Positions 1 to 8,331 are shown, counted from the stretch's first letter. The stretch is 64,000 nt of DNA from Streptomyces sp. NBC_00557 (GCF_036345995.1 NZ_CP107796.1:4650001-4714000); one strand, 5' to 3'. The notes: generated by a model from the letters alone, not told the origin. Translations and numbers: made by a program.

Positions 1-2
1 GC

Positions 3-344
3 CGCCGCATACCGGCCGCGGCGGGCGGGTCCACTGCACGCGCCGAGATCGTCGCCGTCCTGCAGGCCGTCGGCTACCAGGCCGAGGAGGCCACCAACCT
101 GCTCGCCCGCGCGTTCCGCCAGCCCCACGCGAGCCCGCCGGCCACCGGCTTCCCGAAGACCCTCGCCGGTGGCCATGCCCTGGTCCTCGAGTTCGGCGAC
201 TGCGAACTGGTCGGCACCTGCCAGTGCGGCCGTGTCCTCGGCCGCACCACCGCGAACGGCACCGCTGACAGCCTCGCCGCGCTTTGGGAGCGCCACACCT
301 GCACCGAACTGCCCGCCACTGCAAGCCCGATCGGAGCCTCATGA
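3..344 (+). CDS. Hypothetical protein, N-terminus outside the window
   Basis: The open frame enters from the left edge with no start codon and ends in a TGA that overlaps the next start (ATGA, 341-344). About 113 residues are visible. The C-terminal half has a C-x5-C-x-C cluster followed by an H-x-C near the end, which could bind a metal. I do not recognise the family. The overlap places it in the same transcript as the following early genes. Confidence 0.75.
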   Translation, partial: RRIPAAAGGSTARAEIVAVLQAVGYQAEEATNLLARAFRQPHASPPATGFPKTLAGGHALVLEFGDCELVGTCQCGRVLGRTTANGTADSLAALWERHTCTELPATASPIGAS

Positions 345-982
345 CCCTGCGCAACCCCTCCTGGGACATCAGCCTCATCGACAGCGTCTACGCCCTCGGC
401 GCGGCCGCCCGCGAGTGCCAGCGCGCCTACCAGGCCGCCGTCCTCGCATGCGGTCACGTCGACCTGGACCGGATCAAGCTGTTGGACGGCAAGGTCGACC
501 GGCGCTACCCCGGCCGCACCATCGACCAGGAGCCGCACCTGGCGGCGCTCAGCCGGATCGGCACCATCCAGCTGGAGACCAAGCACCGGCTGGAGCGGCT
601 CTACACCGATGCGGCCATGGCCTATGCGCACGGCGCCAACTGGGCGGTGCGGCAGGTGCAGGTCGGCGAGCAGCCCGCCCGCGTGCTGTTCGAGGTCGAC
701 GTCGACGGCGGCTGCGACTTCGGCGGGATGCCCGCGCTGCAGCTGGACCGGTACGCCGGCGCGGCGGCCCTCGAGGACGCCCGCCGCGCGTACGAGCGGT
801 GCCTCGCCGCCGGCACCGAGGCCGAGAGCATCGGGCGTCAGCAGTACGTGGCGGATCACGAGGCGAGCGCGATGCACGCCGCCCTGGACATTGCGGCCGG
901 GCTGCCTGACGCCGCTTACGCCTACGGCGTCCAGGCCGAGTCGGCGCTCACCTTCACGCTGAACAACCGCGCGCTGGTGTGA
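341..982 (+). CDS. Hypothetical protein (213 aa)
   Basis: A 213-residue, mostly helical, alanine- and arginine-rich protein. The ATG at 341 overlaps the upstream stop, typical of translational coupling, and is preferred over an in-frame ATG 57 bases upstream that would run deep into the previous gene. I see no membrane segment, signal peptide or catalytic motif. The first 60 residues repeat short helices rich in Arg and Asp. Third positions are strongly G/C, so it is a real coding frame. Function unknown; it belongs to the early gene train of the element. Confidence 0.8.
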   Translation: MTLRNPSWDISLIDSVYALGAAARECQRAYQAAVLACGHVDLDRIKLLDGKVDRRYPGRTIDQEPHLAALSRIGTIQLETKHRLERLYTDAAMAYAHGANWAVRQVQVGEQPARVLFEVDVDGGCDFGGMPALQLDRYAGAAALEDARRAYERCLAAGTEAESIGRQQYVADHEASAMHAALDIAAGLPDAAYAYGVQAESALTFTLNNRALV

Positions 983-1092
983 GAAGCCGCCCCCGGCGGG
1001 CGTGCGAGTCCCTCGCCTTTCCCCACGCCCTCACCTACGCGCGCCAGTACCTGACCGGCTGGCGGGTGTGCCAACCACACGCCCGCCGCTGA
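979..1092 (+). CDS. Possible 37-aa Cys/His peptide
   Basis: A short frame with a GTG start overlapping the previous stop (GTGA-type overlap at 979-982). The peptide has a Cys near residue 9 and a C-Q-P-H motif near its end, a spacing that resembles small zinc-binding peptides of actinobacterial mobile elements. It fills most of a 220-base gap and fits the overlapping style of the operon. Its size and unusual composition mean it could be chance; the rest of the gap up to 1,203 holds nothing I can support. Confidence 0.3.
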   Translation: MRSRPRRACESLAFPHALTYARQYLTGWRVCQPHARR

Positions 1093-1203
1093 GAAGGGCC
1101 AGCCCGAAGCCCCGCCGGGCCCGGGCTGGCCGATCCACCGTCAGCCCCCACCGGACACCGATGCCGACCCCACCGGCAGCACCGAGCACGAGGAATCGAC
1201 GCC

Positions 1204-1722
1204 ATGACCGCACCCGCCATCCCGACCCCGCGCGACCTCGCCGGCCGCACCCCCGCCGTCCTGCGGCCGGCGGCGCCCGCGCCGCGCCCCGTCCCGACCG
1301 CGCCGCCCGTCCAGCAGGCCGCGCCCGAGCCGATGCCCACGGCCGCGGAGCCGAAGGCCACCGATCCGACCGCCCGGGGACGCCTGCGCAAGAACGAGAT
1401 CCTCCGCCAGGTGTTCCAGCAGGGCATGCGGCTCAGCCAGATGCTCCCCGAGTCACGCCTCCTCGGCCTGGTCCTGCTCGGCTACGCGGACTACCGCACC
1501 GGTCGCACCTGGCGGCACACGCCCACGGTGGCCGAGCTGTCCTCTGCCTCGGGCCTGAACGAGGCCCGCGTCCAGGTGCATCTGGAGATCCTCTTCCAGC
1601 GCGGCTGGCTCACCACCTACACGCCGGCCGTCGGCGCCCAGAAGAAGGAGCTGGTCTACCAGCTGTGCGTGCCGCAGGCCGTCCTCGAGCAGCTGCGCGC
1701 CCGCAAGGCCCGGCCGGCCTGA
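1204..1722 (+). CDS. Winged-helix DNA-binding protein
   Basis: A 172-residue protein with a proline/alanine-rich, probably disordered first 60 residues. A winged-helix-like domain follows (about residues 65-165): a helical stretch rich in Leu and Gly, a T-V-A-E-L-S-S-A-S-G-L-N-E-A-R-V helix-turn-helix, and a wing ending in a short strand with Gly-Trp-Leu-Thr. This arrangement is typical of helix-turn-helix proteins in Streptomyces plasmids and prophages that sit beside replication genes. It is probably a regulator or replication accessory; the target is unknown. Confidence 0.85.
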   Translation: MTAPAIPTPRDLAGRTPAVLRPAAPAPRPVPTAPPVQQAAPEPMPTAAEPKATDPTARGRLRKNEILRQVFQQGMRLSQMLPESRLLGLVLLGYADYRTGRTWRHTPTVAELSSASGLNEARVQVHLEILFQRGWLTTYTPAVGAQKKELVYQLCVPQAVLEQLRARKARPA

Positions 1723-1795
1723 CCCACGACGCCTGGGCGGGCGATGACCGCACTCGCCCGCCCAGTGCCCCATCCCTCCCAGCAGACGAGGTCCC

Positions 1796-2185
1796 ATGCA
1801 CCTTCACCGATCGACGCCCAGCCGCCGCTTCCTCGCTACGAACGGCGGTGCCGGCCTGGTATCCAACGCGTCCTGCTCGCACGGCAGTCCGCTGCTGTCC
1901 CTGCACCTGTTCAACGAGCAGAACTTCCCGCCGGACGACATCGGGATCCTCCTGCCGTCCTGCCTCGCCCCCGACCTCTTCGGTGCGGTGCTGGCGCACA
2001 TCGAGATCTCCGGCGGCACCGCGGCCGCCGAGACGTTCGTGGACCAGATGCTCGCGGCCAAGGAGCGGGCCCTTGAGGCGCTGGCTGCCTCCCAGTCGGC
2101 CCCGCCGGACCAGTGCTGCGAGGCCGGCGCCCGCAGCGGCGGACGCGAGCACACCTGCCGCACCGCCACCGACTCCCCTTCCTGA
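1796..2185 (+). CDS. Hypothetical protein (129 aa)
   Basis: A 129-residue protein starting at an ATG about eight bases after a GAGG-type ribosome site. The middle contains a motif around Phe-Asn-Glu-Gln-Asn-Phe-Pro-Pro-Asp-Asp-Ile followed by an amphipathic helix. The C-terminus is Cys-rich (paired Cys, then a later Cys near residue 119). No family recognised. It lies directly upstream of the replication-initiator-like gene and ends 26 bases before that gene's start, so they are probably co-transcribed. Confidence 0.7.
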   Translation: MHLHRSTPSRRFLATNGGAGLVSNASCSHGSPLLSLHLFNEQNFPPDDIGILLPSCLAPDLFGAVLAHIEISGGTAAAETFVDQMLAAKERALEALAASQSAPPDQCCEAGARSGGREHTCRTATDSPS

Positions 2186-2211
2186 CCCACCACCGTCGCC
2201 CGAGGATCCTC

Positions 2212-3897
2212 ATGTCCGCCGCCGCGCTCGCAGCCCCCGAGGCTGCACCGCACGCCCAGCCGCATCCCGCGGCCGCCGGCGTGCGCACGCGCGACGGCGG
2301 ACTCACCATCCGCGTGCCCCTGCGCCTGGTCGTAGGCGCTCAGTACCCCGATGCGGCCCTGAGCGTCTACGTCAAGGTGGCAGCCCTCGCCCTCCGCCCG
2401 GAGGGCTGCACTGCCCGTGTCGCCACCCTCGCCGAGTACCTGGGCATGTCCAAGAGCGCGGTGGAGCGCGGCTTGCGCCCGCTCACCCAGCCGGACCCCA
2501 TCGACGGCATCACGGAAGTCCCCACCGTCCGCCGCACCAAGCGCGGCGGCACCGGCGACTCCGCCCACCGCGTCACCCGCCAGCTCACCGAAGATGAGCT
2601 GTGGGTGCGCATACCCGTCCGCGCCGCCGAGGCCCTCACCCCCCGCCTGCTGCGTCTGTACGCGCTCCTCGCCTACGCCACCGCCCGCCGTATCCCCGTC
2701 ACGGCCGCCGAGCTGGGCGAGATGCTGCACCACCACACCGGCAAGCGCGCCGGCGAGCACCTCGGCGAGCGGCAGGCCCGCCGCCTGGTGGACGAACTGG
2801 AGGCCACCGGCTGGCTCACCGTGCACCGCCGCGAGGGCGAGCAGGGCCGCCACGCGTACGAGACCCGCCGACACCCGCTGCGCACCGTCCCGGCCGCCCC
2901 GGCCGAGGAGCCGCCCGCCATCGAGCAGCTCGCCCTGTGGGACGAGGCGGCACCGGTCATTGAAGACGGATCGGGTTCGGATCTTGGTGACGGATCCCTC
3001 GCGTCTAAGGAAGACCTGGGAACTGACCGACCTGAGAAGACGCAGCTGGGTGGGGGTATCCGCCGTAGGCGAGGTGACCGTAAGTGCGCTGCGGATCCTG
3101 TGGATAACCGTGTTCTGGCCGCCTTCGGCTCGGGCGATCTCGTGCTGCGCACGGATGCCGGAACCGATGGCCCGGGCCCGGCCGCTGGCCGTCCCGCGTA
3201 CACCGGCCCCGTCCTGCAGCTGTCCCCCCGTGTCTGGCGCGTCCTCGAGCCCGTACGGCACCACCTCGGCGAGATCCGCCCGTTCGTGCTGCGGCGCATC
3301 GCCCGCACCATCGGCGAGCAGCTGGACGCCCCGGGCGGCAGCGAAGACCGGCTGATCGACCGGCTCAGCCGCCGCTACGCCACCACCGAGGAGATCCGGG
3401 ACATCGGCCGCTGGCTACTCGGCGCGGGCCTCGTCCGGCACGGCTGCGGACGGCCCGAGTGCGAGACCGGCGTCATCTGGCCCAGCGGCGAGGACTGCGA
3501 ACTGTGCGCGGTCAACCGGCAGACGGCCGCCGCACGCGCCCGCCGGGATGCCGAGCTGGCCGCCGCCGAGGAGCGCATGGCCGAGCGCCGGCGCAGGCTG
3601 CGCGCCCTCGAGGACCAGGCGCAGCGCGAGCCGGCCACCGCGGCCGCCGCCCGCCGGCAGCAGTCCGGCGAGGAACCGCGGCCCGGGCCGCCTGCCGGGA
3701 CGGCCGCGCTCCCGCCGAAGGCCACCTACCGCCAGCGTCAGGCCGCCTCCGACGAGGAGATCCGCGCCGCGATCACCGACCTGGGCCCGGCTGTGGCCCT
3801 GCACATCTACGGCCACCTCAGGACGCTCCCGCTCCTGGACAGGCCGAACGTCACCGACGAGACCGGTACTGACCGGAGGACACCCCATGCCCAGTGA
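2212..3897 (+). CDS. Replication-initiator-like protein with two winged helices and a Cys4 cluster
   Basis: A 561-residue protein. The start at 2,212 is chosen because the frame upstream is a shadow of the preceding gene. Residues about 45-95 and 135-215 each form a winged-helix unit (helix-turn-helix, then a wing with G-W-L-T-V-H). This two-winged-helix layout is seen in plasmid and phage initiators of the RepA/O type. About 430-455 holds C-x4-C-x12-C-x2-C, likely a zinc site, followed by a long charged coiled coil. Between them, 2,960-3,165 codes for a low-complexity linker whose codons lose the usual G/C third base and include a DnaA-box-like sequence. Role as initiator is inference from architecture and position; a transcription regulator is the alternative. 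Confidence 0.75.
   Translation: MSAAALAAPEAAPHAQPHPAAAGVRTRDGGLTIRVPLRLVVGAQYPDAALSVYVKVAALALRPEGCTARVATLAEYLGMSKSAVERGLRPLTQPDPIDGITEVPTVRRTKRGGTGDSAHRVTRQLTEDELWVRIPVRAAEALTPRLLRLYALLAYATARRIPVTAAELGEMLHHHTGKRAGEHLGERQARRLVDELEATGWLTVHRREGEQGRHAYETRRHPLRTVPAAPAEEPPAIEQLALWDEAAPVIEDGSGSDLGDGSLASKEDLGTDRPEKTQLGGGIRRRRGDRKCAADPVDNRVLAAFGSGDLVLRTDAGTDGPGPAAGRPAYTGPVLQLSPRVWRVLEPVRHHLGEIRPFVLRRIARTIGEQLDAPGGSEDRLIDRLSRRYATTEEIRDIGRWLLGAGLVRHGCGRPECETGVIWPSGEDCELCAVNRQTAAARARRDAELAAAEERMAERRRRLRALEDQAQREPATAAAARRQQSGEEPRPGPPAGTAALPPKATYRQRQAASDEEIRAAITDLGPAVALHIYGHLRTLPLLDRPNVTDETGTDRRTPHAQ
2962..3165 (+). other. Candidate origin region inside the initiator-like gene
   Basis: Within the reading frame the third-codon G/C bias collapses (codons such as GGT, GAT, CTT, TCT, ACT, CGA cluster here). 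The hexamer CGGATC occurs four times (2,968, 2,978, 2,991, 3,092), and 3,099-3,107 reads TGTGGATAA, the complement of the DnaA box TTATCCACA. Origins lying inside initiator genes are known, as in lambda O. That this is an origin is inference. Confidence 0.35.
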
Positions 3898-4204
3898 GCA
3901 CGACGTCGTCCTGTGCGACGGCTGCCTTGCCCGGATCCGGTGGGCGATCACCGTGAACGGCCGGCGGCAGGCCGTCAATGCCGATCCCGACCCCAAAGGC
4001 AACCTCGCCGCGCGCACCGACCACACCGGCACTCTCAAGGTCCGCGTTCTGACCGCCGAGCGGGACCGTCTGGAGGGCGGCGAGTGGCAGGCCATGCCCC
4101 ACGCCGCGACCTGCACCAGACCCCGGCCGCGGCCGGCGCGCACCTCGAGCCGCCCGGGCCGCCGCGCCGCCGTCCCGTACGGCAGCTGGCGGTGGGCACG
4201 GTGA
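3887..4204 (+). CDS. Small Cys-containing protein (105 aa)
   Basis: A 105-residue protein starting at an ATG that overlaps the previous stop. The N-terminus has C-D-G-C at residues 10-13 and a later H-x4-C (H-A-A-T-C), a likely single zinc site. The tail is very Arg/Pro-rich and basic, which would suit nucleic-acid contact. Small zinc-ribbon proteins like this are common in the early operons of actinobacterial phages and plasmids. Function unknown. Confidence 0.75.
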   Translation: MPSEHDVVLCDGCLARIRWAITVNGRRQAVNADPDPKGNLAARTDHTGTLKVRVLTAERDRLEGGEWQAMPHAATCTRPRPRPARTSSRPGRRAAVPYGSWRWAR

Positions 4205-4791
4205 GCCGCTACCGGCCGCGCCAGGACGTCGCTGACCTCCTGCGCCAGGGAGCCTCGTACCGCCAGGTGCAGGACGAGATCGGCTGCTGCCCGGGCGTCA
4301 TCGCGGCCACCCGCAAGGCCTACCGGATTCCCATCACCAGCAACGGCCGCCGCCGTACCCCGGAGGAGCGGGCCGCGCTGGAGCAGCAGGTCCTCACACT
4401 GCTGCTGCAGGGCGCGAGTTACCGGACGATCCGCGAGCAGACCGGCGCGAGCCAGCCAACCATCGTGGCCATCCGCCGGCAGTCCGGGCTGCCCACGCCA
4501 GGGCAGGACTACGTCGCGCCGTCGCGGACCGTGGACGAGGTCCTCGCCCTGTACTCCGAGCTGGGCGTACCGGGCGGACACGTCCTGTGGCGCGGCCCGG
4601 TCCACGGCCGCTGTCTGCAGCTGTGCGCCGAGGGCCACCGTTACAACGCCCGCCGCGTCGTCTTCGAGCGGCACCACGGGCGCCCGCCGCGCGGCTACGT
4701 CACCCCGACCTGCGGCGAGGCCCGCTGCATCGCGGGGCCCCACCTCGCCGACGCCGCACTACGGCATGCCCGAGTCAGGAAGCCATCGTGA
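4201..4791 (+). CDS. Double helix-turn-helix protein with HNH-like C-terminus
   Basis: A 196-residue protein read from a GTG that overlaps the upstream stop. Two repeated helix-turn-helix units share the core L-L-x-Q-G-A-S-Y-R (about residues 9-42 and 58-95). The C-terminal third (about 125-185) has R-H-H-G-R-P-P followed by C-G-E-A-R-C-I-A-G-P-H-L, the treble-clef layout of phage HNH endonucleases of the form Cx4C-I-N-P-x-H-L. It therefore looks like a site-specific DNA-binding protein with a nuclease-type or degenerate nuclease domain. Activity is inferred; the usual Asn of the I-N-P turn is Ala-Gly here. Confidence 0.75.
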   Translation: MSRYRPRQDVADLLRQGASYRQVQDEIGCCPGVIAATRKAYRIPITSNGRRRTPEERAALEQQVLTLLLQGASYRTIREQTGASQPTIVAIRRQSGLPTPGQDYVAPSRTVDEVLALYSELGVPGGHVLWRGPVHGRCLQLCAEGHRYNARRVVFERHHGRPPRGYVTPTCGEARCIAGPHLADAALRHARVRKPS

Positions 4792-5213
4792 CCGAGCCCG
4801 AGCCGGCGGAGTGCCTGCTGCGCCACAGACCGATCCGGTCCGCTGCCGCTCTCGCCCGGCGGATCGGATCCGGCTGCTGGCGCAAGCTCCGCCCCGACCA
4901 GCGCTCCGCGATCCGCCGCGACGTCGCCCGGATCCGCGCCGTGCTCGCCCGGTCCGGGCCCGCAGCCCCTACCCAACTCCCGCTCCCAGAATTGGAGACA
5001 GCCGTGAGCAGTGAGAACAGCAGCACCGAGGTGGTGGCGTACCGGTCGCGTGACGGCCGACAACTTCGCTGCCTGGCTCACGCCCCCGACCAGAACCTGC
5101 TCGGCCTGGACTGGTTCGCCCTGTCCGCCCTCGAGGTGGAAGGCGACGCGAGCACGTGCACCGAGCCCGGCTGCGGTACTGACACCCTCGCTGAGCGGGC
5201 GGCGGGTGCATGA
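4788..5213 (+). CDS. Hypothetical protein (141 aa)
   Basis: Starts at a GTG overlapping the previous gene. The first 60 residues are Arg-rich and helical. The second half, from an internal GTG at 5,004 with its own upstream purine stretch, resembles an independent 70-residue unit with a C-x4-C (C-T-E-P-G-C) near the end. It may be a fusion of two small early proteins or have an internal start. No function assigned. Confidence 0.7.
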   Translation: MTEPEPAECLLRHRPIRSAAALARRIGSGCWRKLRPDQRSAIRRDVARIRAVLARSGPAAPTQLPLPELETAVSSENSSTEVVAYRSRDGRQLRCLAHAPDQNLLGLDWFALSALEVEGDASTCTEPGCGTDTLAERAAGA

Positions 5214-5216
5214 CGC

Positions 5217-5417
5217 ATGGCTACGACACCCTGCCCGTCCTGCCGCCAGCCCAAGGGGCCAGGCAAATACCTGTGTTGGACCTGCTGGGGAACCCTTCCC
5301 GGCCCTGCCCGCCGGGCGTTGTCACGCCGCGACCAGCAGGCCACGGCCCGCCTGCAGCAGCTACACCGGCAGCTGGCCGCAGGCGTGCAGCTCGCCGACA
5401 TCAGGGTCAGCCCGTGA
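5217..5417 (+). CDS. Small zinc-ribbon protein (66 aa)
   Basis: A 66-residue protein with C-P-S-C near the N-terminus and C-W-T-C about 14 residues later. This four-Cys zinc ribbon is followed by a basic helix. Such proteins are frequent in Streptomyces plasmid and prophage early operons. It lies three bases after the preceding stop and its own stop overlaps the next GTG, so the three genes are coupled. Confidence 0.8.
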   Translation: MATTPCPSCRQPKGPGKYLCWTCWGTLPGPARRALSRRDQQATARLQQLHRQLAAGVQLADIRVSP

Positions 5418-5590
5418 ACGGCCGAGCACGCTGCCCACGCGGCCACTTCCTCCCGGCGACCGGAGTCTGCCGCTGCATCGATGGCAGGCAGCGTCCTCGG
5501 CAGGACGTCACCGCGGACCTGTGGGGCCAGGGACGCCGCATCCGACCCCGCGACCTGACGACCGTACGCATCACCGGGGAGTACCTGTGA
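5414..5590 (+). CDS. Small Cys/His protein (58 aa)
   Basis: A 58-residue frame from a GTG overlapping the previous stop. The N-terminus contains C-P-R-G-H followed by C-R-C, a compact Cys/His cluster likely to bind zinc, and the rest is basic. Its stop overlaps the next GTG start (5,587). No family recognised; the coupling and codon bias support a real gene. Confidence 0.65.
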   Translation: MNGRARCPRGHFLPATGVCRCIDGRQRPRQDVTADLWGQGRRIRPRDLTTVRITGEYL

Positions 5591-6096
5591 CCGCCCCCGC
5601 CACCACCGCCATCCCCCTGCCGGCCGAGCCCGGCCAGTGCCTCATCGCTGGCCTCGCCTGCACGGCCGCGGGCGCCCTCTGCTTCCTCGCCTTCCTGATC
5701 ACCGCCACCTGCGAAGCCATCCACCACCGCACCCGGAGGACCACCATGCGCAGACCCCGCAGGTATCAACACGCCGCCGTCCTCGGCGCGCTGCTGCTCG
5801 CCGCCGCCGGCACCACCGCAGGCCTGCACCACCTGTACGCGCCCGCCGCCGCGTTCGGGCTCGGCGTCCTGGTCCTCACCGAGGCCGCACTGCGCGAGCG
5901 CCGGCGGCGGCCCCGCCGGGCTGCAGCGCAGGCCTTCGCCGCGATGGACCAGGCCGACGCCGAACGCCGCGCCGCAGACGAGGCGTTCGCGGCCCTGCTG
6001 CCCCATCGCATGGACGCCGCGGCCGCCGAGCTCACCCGGCAGATGCACGAGCAGGGCGTGCCCGCCGACATGCGTCTGGAGTGGGGACGTGACTGA
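5587..6096 (+). CDS. Small membrane protein with charged tail (169 aa)
   Basis: Starts at a GTG overlapping the upstream stop. Two hydrophobic segments (about residues 20-42 and 63-98, the latter possibly a hairpin) are separated by a short basic loop. An Arg-rich stretch and a long Ala/Glu/Arg helix follow and should lie in the cytoplasm. It is probably an inner-membrane protein of the element. Function unknown. Confidence 0.7.
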   Translation: MTAPATTAIPLPAEPGQCLIAGLACTAAGALCFLAFLITATCEAIHHRTRRTTMRRPRRYQHAAVLGALLLAAAGTTAGLHHLYAPAAAFGLGVLVLTEAALRERRRRPRRAAAQAFAAMDQADAERRAADEAFAALLPHRMDAAAAELTRQMHEQGVPADMRLEWGRD

Positions 6097-6529
6097 CCTG
6101 GTCGTCTACCGCTACCTCTGCCCTCTGTGCGACCAGGGCGACATGGGCCCGTCCACCGGCCGCTGCCTGCACTGCGGCGGCAGTGGCCTCACCAACGACG
6201 TCGCCCACTTCCCCGCCCACATGATCCGCGAGGCACCGATCCCGCCCGGCGTCATGCGCAAGCCCTGCCCCGACTGCGCGTTCCGGCCCGGCTCGCCCGA
6301 GCTCGAGGACGCCGGCCAGTGCATCCCGGACGACGGCCCGTTCTGGTGCCACCACGGCACCGCCCGCGGCTACGGCGGCTCGTACGTGCCCTACGGCTCC
6401 TGGCGGCCGCCCGGCCACACCCGGGACGTCCCGCTCGGCGAACTCATCTGCGCCGGCTGGTGGGCCAAGCAGACCGGACGCCCCCTGCCCACCGAACCCT
6501 TCCGCGACATCGACACCCCGAAGGACTGA
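6089..6529 (+). CDS. Cys-rich protein with two zinc-knuckle-like clusters (146 aa)
   Basis: A 146-residue protein whose GTG start overlaps the previous gene by eight bases. The N-terminus has C-P-L-C and C-L-H-C about 15 residues apart, a DnaJ-like or rubredoxin-like knuckle. A second set, C-P-D-C, then C, then W-C-H-H, follows at about residues 58-90. The conserved aromatic stretch Y-G-S-W-R-P-P closes that part. It is probably a zinc-structured nucleic-acid or protein-binding factor. Confidence 0.75.
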   Translation: MTDLVVYRYLCPLCDQGDMGPSTGRCLHCGGSGLTNDVAHFPAHMIREAPIPPGVMRKPCPDCAFRPGSPELEDAGQCIPDDGPFWCHHGTARGYGGSYVPYGSWRPPGHTRDVPLGELICAGWWAKQTGRPLPTEPFRDIDTPKD

Positions 6530-6532
6530 CCC

Positions 6533-7297
6533 ATGACCGAAACCCAATGGAACGGCGAGCCCTGCCAGGCCCGCCGCATCACCGCCATCGTCGCCGACAA
6601 CGACAGCTTCCCCCTCTACTGGGCCCGCCACCTGGTCGGCACCCGCCGCAAAGCGGTCGAAGTGACGTACGGCGCCGAGACCTTCTACCTCGATGACGAG
6701 GACGGCTCCGGCTGGAACAAGGTCACCCACGGCGGTTCACCGCACTGGGCACACAGCAGCCTCACCGTCGAACCCGACAGCGTGCTTCCCCGCGCAGCGA
6801 CTCTGCCGCCCAATGCGTACCGCCTGCACCTGCCGCCTGCACCTCCTACTGATGTCTGCTGCTCGGTCGATATCGATGGCGAAACGGTCACCGTCCGCGG
6901 CACGGGTGACCTCCCAGAGGAAGCACGTACCGCACTCGCTGCGGTCGTGCGGGTAGCCAAGCGGAGGTTCGCCGAGGAAGCACTCACCGACGACAAGTCA
7001 CCGCTGCGTGATCACGTCGCCGAGGCACTCTTCACCGCCCACAACAACATCGGTGCCTGGCGCACCGTGGATCCGGACATTAAGGACCGGTACCGCCAGC
7101 TGGCGGAGGCTGCCCTCGCCGTCATCCGCCCGCACGGCACGACCCTCGCCACCCAGCTACGTGAAGCCGAATCGGCTCTCACCCGCGTCCGCGCCCTCCG
7201 CGAGGAAGCCCGCACCGTGAGCCCCGACTCAGCCGGCCCGACCTGGGACGCCGTCGAGGAGGCACTCACCGGCTCCGCACAGGCCGGGAGGAACTGA
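6533..7297 (+). CDS. Hypothetical protein (254 aa)
   Basis: A 254-residue protein starting four bases after the previous stop. The N-terminal 100 residues look beta-rich and the C-terminal 120 residues look helical with Arg/Glu/Ala. Codon use between about 6,780 and 7,080 is less G/C-biased than in its neighbours, which may reflect a more recent acquisition. No motif that I can assign to a known family. Confidence 0.75.
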   Translation: MTETQWNGEPCQARRITAIVADNDSFPLYWARHLVGTRRKAVEVTYGAETFYLDDEDGSGWNKVTHGGSPHWAHSSLTVEPDSVLPRAATLPPNAYRLHLPPAPPTDVCCSVDIDGETVTVRGTGDLPEEARTALAAVVRVAKRRFAEEALTDDKSPLRDHVAEALFTAHNNIGAWRTVDPDIKDRYRQLAEAALAVIRPHGTTLATQLREAESALTRVRALREEARTVSPDSAGPTWDAVEEALTGSAQAGRN

Positions 7298-7299
7298 CC

Positions 7300-7932
7300 A
7301 TGCATGACCCCATGACCGTCGCATTCGAGATCCGCTCCCCCTGGCCCAAGCCCGCTGTATGGCTAACCGACCAGGCCGCCCGCACCGGTACGCGCTGGCG
7401 CCCCGGCGGAGCGTTCTGGGTCCTCGCCGGCAGAGGCCTGTACTTCCCCAGCCTGATCACCGTGTGGCACCGCGAACCGGGCGGACGCGACAGCCTGTCC
7501 GTGTGCAGCAAGCGCGTCCAGCACCGCGACGGGACGTGGAGGCGTACTCGCGGCTGGCGCTGGCACGTCCACCACTGGCGCATACAGATCCGCCCGCTGC
7601 AGGACCTGCGCCGACGTCTGTTGACGCGCTGCACCTGGTGCCGCGGCCGCCACACCAAGACCGACCCGGTCAACATCTCCCACCAGTGGAACCGGCCCCG
7701 CGGCCACTGGTGGCGGGGCGAAACCGGTCTGTTCCACCAGGACTGTTCTCTCATCCAGACCGCCCACTCCACCTGTGTGTGCCACGACGCGCTCCTGGAC
7801 CAGGGCACCTACGGCCGCTGCGCCCGCTGCACCAAGTACCGCGCCTACGGCACCACACCCCAGCGCCTCGAACGCGCCCGCCGACTCGCCACCCTCCCCG
7901 CTGGCCACCGCGAACTCCCCTGGGAGGAGTGA
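7300..7932 (+). CDS. Trp/His/Cys-rich hypothetical protein (210 aa)
   Basis: A 210-residue, strongly basic protein, very rich in Trp, His and Arg. It contains C-T-W-C, then a C-V-C-H motif and C-A-R-C in the last 70 residues, so probably two zinc sites. A second in-frame ATG at 7,312 is a possible start. It follows the preceding gene by two bases and is followed after four by the next. Function unknown; a nucleic-acid-binding role is plausible from charge alone. Confidence 0.7.
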   Translation: MHDPMTVAFEIRSPWPKPAVWLTDQAARTGTRWRPGGAFWVLAGRGLYFPSLITVWHREPGGRDSLSVCSKRVQHRDGTWRRTRGWRWHVHHWRIQIRPLQDLRRRLLTRCTWCRGRHTKTDPVNISHQWNRPRGHWWRGETGLFHQDCSLIQTAHSTCVCHDALLDQGTYGRCARCTKYRAYGTTPQRLERARRLATLPAGHRELPWEE

Positions 7933-7935
7933 CTG

Positions 7936-8331
7936 ATGGCCGATCCCACGCTGCAGGAGCAACGGGCACGTCTCGCCGCCCGGGCCCTGCTCATCCGCCG
8001 CCTCACCGAGCGGCACGAGATGACCACCGAGGCAGCGCTGCAGGCCGTCCTGGACGCCGAACGTGGCACCCGCTCACCGCAGGCTGACCTCGCCCGCGCC
8101 GAGGCCCGCGCGTTCACCCAGGAGGCCCTGGCCCCGCTCGTTGACGCGTTTCAGCGCCTGCGTGAGGCCGCCCGCCCTATCGCCCAGGCATGGGCGGAGA
8201 CCCTGCGGCAGCTCGCCGAGCACCTGAATCGTGCAGGCCTCACTGACCGGGACACCCGGCCCCGCTGTGCTGGCCGACCTGCGTGGCAGTCGCCCTATGG
8301 CCCGCCTCCCCGGAAGGGACGGCGGCGATGA
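7936..8331 (+). CDS. Helical hypothetical protein (131 aa)
   Basis: A 131-residue, nearly all-helical protein rich in Ala, Arg, Glu and Leu with a basic C-terminus. It is preceded by GGAGG about ten bases before the ATG. The stop overlaps the next ATG (8,328-8,331). No family recognised. Its composition resembles small phage-encoded adaptor or nucleoid-binding proteins, but nothing specific can be claimed. Confidence 0.7.
   Translation: MADPTLQEQRARLAARALLIRRLTERHEMTTEAALQAVLDAERGTRSPQADLARAEARAFTQEALAPLVDAFQRLREAARPIAQAWAETLRQLAEHLNRAGLTDRDTRPRCAGRPAWQSPYGPPPRKGRRR

Noticed and set aside
1002..2597. A 531-codon plus-strand frame across three early genes
   Set aside because: Arg/Pro-rich shadow of the frames at 1,204, 1,796 and 2,212, which have ribosome sites and clear domains.
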